From an uncultured Lachnospiraceae bacterium (GTDB lineage: Bacteria; Bacillota; Clostridia; Lachnospirales; Lachnospiraceae), in NCBI GenBank assembly GCA_937965795.1, contig CALCMD010000101.1, positions 62,001 through 126,000 of the forward strand: a stretch of DNA of 64,000 bases. Reading direction: 5' to 3'. Below, in pieces: positions 44,751 through 51,600 of the stretch. Positions within the stretch are counted from its first letter, which is position 1, and every line of letters begins with the position of its first letter. Made by a program: the position numbers and the translations under genes. The notes under the pieces were generated by a model. It did not search any database and was not told where the DNA came from. It worked only from the letters and a program-made list of their open reading frames with translations.

Positions 44751-45887
44751 CTATTTGCATATATCATCTATTTCCAGATTTGTGATTGCCCCCGTATAGT
44801 AGATTTCCAGCCCTCCCACCTGCTGCGCCGTTAGCCCCTCTACTTTGCTTCCTATGATAAATTTCCCATTTGACGTGTTTCCCACGCTCTCCGCGGCGGC
44901 CATGAGCTTTTTCTGCATGTCGGAAAAGCTGGTGCTTCGGTTTGCGAGCTGCACCGTGTTTTTCTCCGGGTGGTCGGGATAGCGTGTGATGCTGACGATC
45001 CGCTCCCTGGCCTTTACTTCCAAATTCGGCTCGATAATGTCCGCTTCATCCCCCAGGCTGAAACGGAAGTCCTCATATCCGTCCTGGATATTTGCTGCGT
45101 CCAGCACCTGCGCTGTGTAAGTGGTCTTTGGGACGGACAGCTCTTCGAGCTTCTTCTGCGCCGCACGTTTTAGCCCTTCGGCATCTGTATAATTGGTATC
45201 CTCCCAGATGATCTCCCGGATGATACCGGAATACTTTGTGTTGTCCAGGTAATCCTTATTTCCGTTTACTGCTCCAATCCGCAGCCCGTCTTTCCCGATC
45301 GGATAGATGCGCGTATAGAAATCGTGCGTATCCGTCTTGACCTCCAGGGACTTCAGGTTAAACCCTTTTATAAAGCGTGCCGGACTGTCCCGGTTCCCCA
45401 CCCTGCTATACAAGCGCACAGTCTTTGATGCGGTGAGGAAAGCCATCTCTACCCAGAAGATTTCTGCAATCCTTTCCAGCACCTTCATACTGTCCGTATT
45501 ATTTTCCGTGATGTTCCGTGTCTCCTGGTTATCCGCTGAAAGATTCCTGTAACTCCAGCCCGTTCCCTCCAGAGCCGCCCCGACACACGCTTCCAGTGTC
45601 ATCCCCGCTGCGGTGAAATTCTCAATGCAATGCCCTGACAATGCGTCCGTGTCCTGTGCGGCCACGACAGAGCCGTACCGCCCCTTGACAGGGGCTTCTT
45701 TTACACGGTAGCGCTCCCCCTCGTATGTAATGAGTTCCTCACAGAAGATGCGCCCGTCCTCCAGCGGATACGTGAAACTAAGCTGTCTTTTTATCATGCC
45801 GTTATCCAGCTTTTCCTCTACTTTGAAGTCTTTCCTCTGTAATGCAAAGCGTTTGAAAATGTTTCCTGTCTGATCATAAACCTTCAT
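44751..45887 (-). CDS. Phage tail tip protein (Tal / prophage endopeptidase tail type)
   Basis: 378 residues: MKVYDQTGNIFKRFALQRKD at the start, then the gp27-like region with FYTRIYPIGKDGLRIGAVNG and YTDAEGLKRAAQKKLEELSV, matching siphophage tail-tip (gp18/Tal N-terminal) proteins. It ends with a short fibre-like sequence ITNLEIDDIC. No catalytic peptidase domain is visible. ATG behind GAAGGAGGGACGCC. Confidence 0.7.
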   Translation of the reverse strand: MKVYDQTGNIFKRFALQRKDFKVEEKLDNGMIKRQLSFTYPLEDGRIFCEELITYEGERYRVKEAPVKGRYGSVVAAQDTDALSGHCIENFTAAGMTLEACVGAALEGTGWSYRNLSADNQETRNITENNTDSMKVLERIAEIFWVEMAFLTASKTVRLYSRVGNRDSPARFIKGFNLKSLEVKTDTHDFYTRIYPIGKDGLRIGAVNGNKDYLDNTKYSGIIREIIWEDTNYTDAEGLKRAAQKKLEELSVPKTTYTAQVLDAANIQDGYEDFRFSLGDEADIIEPNLEVKARERIVSITRYPDHPEKNTVQLANRSTSFSDMQKKLMAAAESVGNTSNGKFIIGSKVEGLTAQQVGGLEIYYTGAITNLEIDDICK

Positions 45888-45900
45888 GGCGTCCCTCCTT

Positions 45901-46860
45901 CTACAGATAAACGGGTGTAAGCCCTAAGACAATATAAATATCCTGCTGCCTGTAGATCGTGGTCTTATCCGGGTTGTCGATCTCTACCCGGATTTTCTGC
46001 CCCGGAAAGCCTGCTTTTAACTGTGACGGCATACTGTATTCCAGCCTCCCCCAGTTCCCTTCTGCATTTGCCGTCCTCTCTTTTAGCTTTCCGGTTTTCC
46101 CTTCGATTTCTATATGCGTGATTCCTCTCCCTGCATAATTCCCGTCCGGCTCCATGTGTTCCCTGACGTCTATTGTCATGTCCCCAGCGTCTTTTCCGGC
46201 GGAATTCCTACAAAGCCCTGAGATGCGGATGTTTGCGTGCAGGGCGTAATTCTTTCCCTGTACCTCAGGAGCTACGCCTGCTTCCTCCGCATCACTGCAC
46301 ATTTTCCCCTGGTTGATGATTACATCTACAAGTACTGGGGCCGTTGCCATCTGCGTCTGCCCTGCATGAAATTCGTTTGTCATATTTTCTATATAATCTT
46401 CGTACAGGATTCCCTCATTCCCGCTTTTATTCAGTTGGAGGCACGGGCTCCACAGGTAAGCCTTCCGCCCATACTCGTACCCCGTGCATGACAGGGTCAG
46501 GGTGTCCCACCTTCCCTTTCCGGGTCCGTATTCCTCCTGGCTGGCCTTTGTGAGCGAGAGTTTAAAGGAACGCCGTTTTCCGTTATCTGAAAAGCCGCTG
46601 ATGCTTACGTTCACGACTTCTGAAAACAACTGTAACAGCCGGCTTGCGTTTTCCCATATCTCTTTCCTTCCTTCTCCGTAAACATTTAATTTCAGCGTGT
46701 ATTCTTTTGTCCCGAATTCCGGTGGCATCATGACGGGTATCGACGCGCCGTCCAGTATTTCCGTTGCATTCGTCACTGTCCGTGCCGCTGGCGTGATGTT
46801 AAAGAATTTTGCATTGCACGTTGAAATATCCACGCCGTTTACAAGCATTACTGTAGCCAT
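45901..46860 (-). CDS. Distal-tail-like (Dit) phage protein
   Basis: 319 residues from ATG 46860 behind GAAAGGAGAGG; an upstream extension of 15 codons runs through the cassette terminator region. Beta-rich throughout (NVSISGFSDNGKRRSFKLSL, GRWDTLTLSCTGYEYGRKAY). Gene order (after the tape measure, before the Tal-like protein) and size fit Dit, which caps the tail tube; the assignment is positional. The usual direct tape-measure–dit junction is broken here by cassette B. Confidence 0.55.
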   Translation of the reverse strand: MATVMLVNGVDISTCNAKFFNITPAARTVTNATEILDGASIPVMMPPEFGTKEYTLKLNVYGEGRKEIWENASRLLQLFSEVVNVSISGFSDNGKRRSFKLSLTKASQEEYGPGKGRWDTLTLSCTGYEYGRKAYLWSPCLQLNKSGNEGILYEDYIENMTNEFHAGQTQMATAPVLVDVIINQGKMCSDAEEAGVAPEVQGKNYALHANIRISGLCRNSAGKDAGDMTIDVREHMEPDGNYAGRGITHIEIEGKTGKLKERTANAEGNWGRLEYSMPSQLKAGFPGQKIRVEIDNPDKTTIYRQQDIYIVLGLTPVYL

Positions 46861-46901
46861 GTGTATCCTCTCCTTTCCTGCTGCGTTTTCGCAGCGCAAA
46901 A

Positions 46902-46924
46902 ACACCGCCCATTTCTGAGCGGTG
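46902..46924 (-). terminator. Terminator at the end of cassette B
   Basis: Minus-strand stem CACCGC/GCGGTG followed by TTTTTG, 41 bases before the dit-like start codon. Same sequence type as at 40595. Confidence 0.65.
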
Positions 46925-46994
46925 CAATTGTTTCCTTGTTCTATTTAATCATTGATTACTCATGACGGTAAGCATTGAAACACTCTTTTGCATT

Positions 46995-47135
46995 TCATTC
47001 TGCTCTCTCCTTTATGATCTCCAATACTTCCTGATTTGCATAATAAAGTGTCATTGTGTATATTTTTCGAAGGAAATCTTCACATTCCATACACTGTAAA
47101 AGAATTCGAATTTCCTTTTTGTATTTTTCTGCCAC
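46995..47135 (-). CDS. Possible small protein of cassette B (46 residues)
   Basis: GTG 47135 lies behind AGGAAGTGTAAGAC, just after the Rha stop. Reads VAEKYKKEIRILLQCMECED then FLRKIYTMTLYYANQEVLEI. The ExxFLRKIY pattern recurs in small phage proteins next to regulators. Unlike the Rha gene, it is not conserved in cassette A. Confidence 0.45.
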   Translation of the reverse strand: MAEKYKKEIRILLQCMECEDFLRKIYTMTLYYANQEVLEIIKERAE

Positions 47136-47138
47136 GTC

Positions 47139-47648
47139 TTACACTTCCTGAACCGGAAGTGAAAGCTGTTCGTATTCCGGAACTTTCACGAAATCCGCCG
47201 GAAGGTGGATGCCGAACTGCTCACACTGGATTTTAAACACTTCTGCTATCTTATGCGGGGCTGAACCCTGATTTTTCATGATTCTTTCTGTTACCCTGCC
47301 CAGGTCTGCGACACCAGATGCAACCCCCGGATGCAGAGGAGCAATCTGCTTTCCCTCTTCCATTTCATGGAATCGGTTAATGTATCTTGCGGTGAACTCT
47401 GTCCCTCTCTGCCCGGTCATTTTATGGGCTATGAATTCACAACCTTTCTTTGTGACAAAATAACAAGGTTGTCTTTGTCCTTTTGCATCGATTCTTTGAG
47501 ACTCCGTAAAGAAATCAACCGGGGAAATATTTCCCTCGTTAAGATGTCTAATATATTTACGAATATCTTTCAATAAATCCGCATGTCGCTTTCCTACCAT
47601 TTCCGCCACTTCCAGAGAAGTGATTGCTGTTCTTGTTAATTCGTTCAT
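47139..47648 (-). CDS. Rha-family phage regulatory protein (cassette B)
   Basis: 169 residues, identical to the cassette A protein except for Val in place of Ile in FVKVPEYEQ. It is coupled to the 78-residue gene by a four-base overlap. Two almost identical Rha genes in one prophage are unusual. Here the gene sits inside the tail module between the tape measure and dit. Confidence 0.85.
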   Translation of the reverse strand: MNELTRTAITSLEVAEMVGKRHADLLKDIRKYIRHLNEGNISPVDFFTESQRIDAKGQRQPCYFVTKKGCEFIAHKMTGQRGTEFTARYINRFHEMEEGKQIAPLHPGVASGVADLGRVTERIMKNQGSAPHKIAEVFKIQCEQFGIHLPADFVKVPEYEQLSLPVQEV

Positions 47649-47923
47649 ACCGTCACCGCCTTCCCGCAAGTCAGCAGTGATACCGCATACTGAAAGCCCC
47701 AAATAAAACCCTGTTTCTCATGAGATACTGCATAGTCGGAAATATAATCTTCAACCTCTATCATCTTACTTTTTCCCAATGCCGCTTTCAGTTTTTCATA
47801 TGTTTCTTCTACCTCCTCTGTATCTGTCAAGTCATCTCTTAATTTGTCCATGTTGTAATAGATTTTCTCAATTTCGCTCATAATAAAATAAAATCTCCTT
47901 TCAAATTGTCCTTGAAAGAAGTC
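47151..47923 (-). repeat. Duplicated block, copy B
   Basis: Near-identical to 40840–41605. One small length difference (an extra AAAATAA-type stretch) lies just upstream of the 78-residue gene. Confidence 0.9.
47645..47881 (-). CDS. Small phage protein beside Rha (cassette B; DUF6809-like)
   Basis: 78 residues, MSEIEKIYYNMDKLRDDLTD start, closely matching the cassette A protein with a few substitutions (Ser for Gly2, Asp for Glu12, Thr for Ala, His for Tyr). The same hairpin CTTTCAA/TTGAAAG overlaps its ribosome binding site. Confidence 0.6.
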   Translation of the reverse strand: MSEIEKIYYNMDKLRDDLTDTEEVEETYEKLKAALGKSKMIEVEDYISDYAVSHEKQGFIWGFQYAVSLLTCGKAVTV

Positions 47924-48014
47924 CCACCATCTGATATGATAGATTTATCAGAAGGAGACTTCTGGTGTGAACAGTCGTTTGTGCTTTGGTAGGGTGCAAC
48001 GACTGTTTATTTTT
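47912..48014 (+). ncRNA. Candidate antisense small RNA with promoter (cassette B)
   Basis: Plus promoter TTGAAA, 17 bases, TATGAT (47912–47940, extended TGA). The RNA from about 47947 has the stem AGAAG/CTTCT with a GAGA tetraloop (47950–47963). A perfect ten-pair stem AACAGTCGTT/AACGACTGTT (47970–47979 with 47998–48007) follows and runs into TATTTTT. The loop contains CTTTGGTAGG. The stem sequence differs from copy A but pairing is kept, and both first loops are GNRA. Confidence 0.6.
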
Positions 48015-48189
48015 CGAGTTCTCCGTAGACCCTGTCAATTCCCTTTCTGATTACATCAGTTTTACTCATCCCGGTTTTTTCCATGCAAAACTTAATCTTT
48101 TCCATATCTTTTTCTGAAAGTCTAAAGCTCTCTCTATAGCTTTTAGGTTCGTTTGTCGGCCTACCTATTTTCTTTTCTACTGTAATCAC
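48007..48189 (-). CDS. Ribbon-helix-helix repressor (cassette B)
   Basis: 60 residues if read from GTG 48189. KKIGRPTNEPKSYRESFRLS, then EKDMEKIKFCMEKTGMSKTD and VIRKGIDRVYGELEK: a strand and two helices of the RHH fold. It is unrelated in detail to the cassette A repressor although it occupies the same place. The start has the same odd AGAGGTGA context without an ATG. Confidence 0.7.
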   Translation of the reverse strand: MITVEKKIGRPTNEPKSYRESFRLSEKDMEKIKFCMEKTGMSKTDVIRKGIDRVYGELEK

Positions 48190-48281
48190 CTCTTGACTCT
48201 TGCCATTTTCCCAGTTATCTGCTATCCTATATTCGGGTACAGGCGGTGGCAAGTACCGCCTGTTTTGTAGCTTAGCCTTGT

Positions 48282-48422
48282 TTATTTATTAAGCAAGGCT
48301 TTTACTTTTTCTTTCGCTTCCTCTAAGTCCCTGCACTCATTGAGGATTTCCAGAATCTTTCTTGTCTGGTTCTCTTCTGCGACTTCTTTAAGCAATTCAC
48401 CTACATTCATTTCCTCGTCCAT
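48282..48422 (-). CDS. Small phage protein of cassette B (46 residues)
   Basis: ATG 48422 follows AAAGGAGGAACAA. Acidic helical peptide: MDEEMNVGELLKEVAEENQT then a helix ending KVKALLNK. Its leader has a GTTAAG/CTTAAC hairpin also present upstream of the gene at 38490. No family is recognised. Cassette A lacks it. Confidence 0.6.
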   Translation of the reverse strand: MDEEMNVGELLKEVAEENQTRKILEILNECRDLEEAKEKVKALLNK

Positions 48423-48483
48423 TTGTTCCTCCTTTCTGGCTACTTGCCTGCCTTACTCGTTAAGCTCTTCCTTAACTGTCTTT

Positions 48484-48512
48484 ATTATAACTTATGTCAT
48501 GACAAAACTCAA
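48484..48512 (-). promoter_or_regulatory. Promoter with operator for cassette B
   Basis: TTGAGT, 17 bases, TATAAT (48512–48484). The spacer holds the palindrome TGTCATGACA (48495–48504), placed exactly as the unrelated operator in cassette A. Confidence 0.7.
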
Positions 48513-48550
48513 GAGGTTTTTCAAAAATTTTTCCACCCTACCTATGGAAT

Positions 48551-48582
48551 TAAAACAGGCGCAGCCTTTCGCCGTGCCCTGT
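48551..48582 (-). terminator. Terminator after the tape measure gene
   Basis: Minus-strand ACAGGGC...GCCTGT hairpin (48582–48555) with an inner GGC/GCC pair, followed by TTTTAATT. Confidence 0.6.
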
Positions 48583-48625
48583 ATGATTTTCTCCATGCAA
48601 AAAGCACCCGGATTTCTCCACCCGG

Positions 48626-51600
48626 CTAAAACCGCATCGTCTGTCTTGCCAGCTCATCCCCCATCGCCGGGGCGACCGCACCGACAAACTCCCCGGTATC
48701 CAGCACGACTTTCATGTACCGGATTTCCTCACGCATTGCCCGCATTTCCGCCATCAATCCGCCGATCATTTCCGCCACGCCGGAATTATTGACCGTGACA
48801 TTCGGCGTCTGCGGGACTGGTGCGGCGGTCAGCTTATTCAGGGCGTGAATCCCTGCGCTGGTGTTCAGGTTCGCTGTATATTCCGATAAAGCGTCCTGCT
48901 GCCGTCTGGTCTGTTCTGCTGCCTGTTCCAGCATCGTGCCTACCATGTCTGCCCCGGCGTCCGCCGCTTCTTTCGTCCCGTCCTTGATTCCCTGCGCCAC
49001 GCCAGCCGGAATCTGTTTCCCTACCACGTCCCGGAACCTTCTGGACGGGGAAGCGATGCCCGCTTCTTTCTTTATGGCCTCCTCCAGCTCCTCTACAAAG
49101 GATTTTGCGCCTTTCTTGATCTCCAGCTTGTTTGACAGCCCCTTTAAGATTCCCGAAAGCGTGTCCTTTCCTATGGCCTTTCCCTTTGCCGGGAGGTCTC
49201 CTATGCCGTCCGCTATGGTGGACTGGATTCCTTTCAGCTCTGTCTTTGTCTTTTTTGATTCTGCCTGCTTCTTAAATCCCTGGATGAGCTTGGCCGTTGC
49301 GTCCTCCCCAAGCGTTGTGGCCTTCTTTGCAAGTTCCTGTAATGGTTCTGAAATGGCGGCGGAAAGCTCCGCAGATGCTTTTTGGTATTCCGTCTTATAT
49401 GCGTCAAGCTGTTTCTGCGCCTCCTCCGTGATTTCCTTTATCCTCTTTTCCGTTTCCGCCCGGAGGGCTTCTGTCTCTTTCGCCGCCTGCGCCTCTGCCA
49501 GCCTGTCCTTTTCCTCGTACAGTCTGTTCATGGCCTTTAGCTCTTCCTCTGTCGCTGTATTCAGGGAGAGGATCGTCGCCGCCGCTGCCGGTCCCATTTC
49601 CCGCAGCTCTTCCAGGAAAGAATCATTCAGGATATGTTTCCCCTCCAGCTCTTCCAACTGTTCCATCCAGAGGGCGTACCCGGTCACCTGTGACTGCATG
49701 TTTGCCAGAAAGACTTCCGGCGCGTCCGCCTCGCTCTTGAACCCGTCAAACAGCCCGAAAGCGGATTTGATTGCCGATTTTCTCTCTTCGAAAGCGTTCT
49801 CGTATTCATCCGTGAGGTCTTTGATGTCGTCTTTCAGCTTATCGTTTACTTCCTGGCATTTTTCATAATATTCGTCCTCCAGTGCTTTCCGCTGCTCGTT
49901 ATAGCTCTCCTGCGCTTCGAAGATCTTCTTTTCGACCTCCAGCTTCTGGGACACCGTAAGCCCGCTGCTCTTCTTCACCTGCTGCCAGTATTCTATTTCC
50001 GCTTTGGCTGAGACTTTGTAGAAGGATTTGTACATGTCAAGCCCGGAGCCGGAAACGCCGTATTCCACCGTGTCGCCGCTGTTTTTTATTTCTTTTTTGA
50101 TGGCCTTGTTGATTTCCTTGATCTTTTTTGCCGCATCCGCATAGGTCTGTGTGCCTTTCTTGACGCTCTTTTTTAGCTGCTGCCAGACGTATTTCTGCTG
50201 CCGGAGCGTTATATTGTCTACCGCCGCCTTATTTTCAACGTATTTCTTTGCCGCTTTGGTAAGGTCGCTGTAATAAGCGTCTGCGCTCTTTTTTACCGTC
50301 TGCTTTCCTTTTTTGGTGTATTCCGACACGTCAAAGGACTTTTTAATTTTTTGCCTGACTTCCTTCATGAACTTGTCGTTCACTGCCGCATTCTTCAGGG
50401 CTTCTTTGTAAGACGCCGAATCTTTTTTTACGACCTTCGCCAGCTCTTTCCAGAGTTTCTTTTCCTGCTCGATCGCGACGTTATGGCTTTTTAAGTATCT
50501 TGCAATCCATTCTTCCGACGTCTTATAAACTTCGGACGCCATATTTTTCGCTGCCTGCACGGGGTATCCTTTACTGTTCTTTATCCCGATTCCCAGACCC
50601 TTTGCAACGTAATCACCCAGCTTTTTGAACGCCCCGCTTGGAGAATGGATGTCAAGCTCTTCCTGCGTCCCTTGCAACGCGCTTCTGGCCAGTCCTACGG
50701 AAGCGGACACGACGTCCTTTTCTCCGTCCAGGATTCCGAGCGCAAGTCCCTGGGACATGTAAGCGCCTACCTGGTTTCTCCATACACGGGACGGGCTTCG
50801 TGACTCTGTGGTTTTGTTTGCCCTTCTCTTTGCCTCCGTCAGAACTCTCTCCACCGCCCTGTAGACCAGGTTGGAATTGCTGTGCATCCCTGCCGCCACG
50901 CCCGCCATCATGTTTTCTCCTACCTCCCGGAACTGCATGTAGTGGCTGCCTGCCGCCTCCGCCGCCTGGTCCATAACGGCGTCTGACTTGCTGACGACTT
51001 CTGATTTCGCCTCTTCGGTTCCGGCTCCTACGGCTTTTGTATTTTTCTTTCCGCTCTCTTTGAACTCCTTTTCTGATTTCCCCTGTTCTTTCAGTATCAT
51101 GTCCTGGAGCTTTGCGACTGCACGCACGGCTTCTTCGCCGCCGTTTAAGATTCCATTCCGGATATCTTCCGGGATCTCGATTCCCACTTCCCCGGCAAGC
51201 TCCGTCAGGAAGTCAAGCTGTGCCGCCATACTCCCTTTCATCTGGGCGATTGCTTCTTCAATAGATACCTCCCCGGATGCGATCTTATCTGCGAGTCCTT
51301 CCGGGATCTCTGCGCCGAACTGCTTCGCCGCCTCTACCGTCTGGAGAAAAGCATCTTTTATCTCATCCGAGATCATCTGCCCGCCGTCTGCGGCTGCGGA
51401 TGCGGCGCCCTCAAGGGATTTCTCCAGGTTGGAATAGTCAAGCTCTGTAGAATTTGACATCTCGCCCATAGCGGTTTTAAACAGGGACTGGAGATTTGCA
51501 AGATTTTCTGCATAGGTTTCCCTGTCAGACAGTGCCCCCGCCCATTGGTCTGCCAGCCTTTTCAGTTCTTCCCCGCCTTCGTTGTTCAGGTTATCTACTA

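Noticed and set aside
48861..49868. 335-codon serine-rich plus-strand frame opposite the tape measure gene.
   Set aside because: Low-complexity complement of Lys/Glu-rich coiled coil; no start signals.
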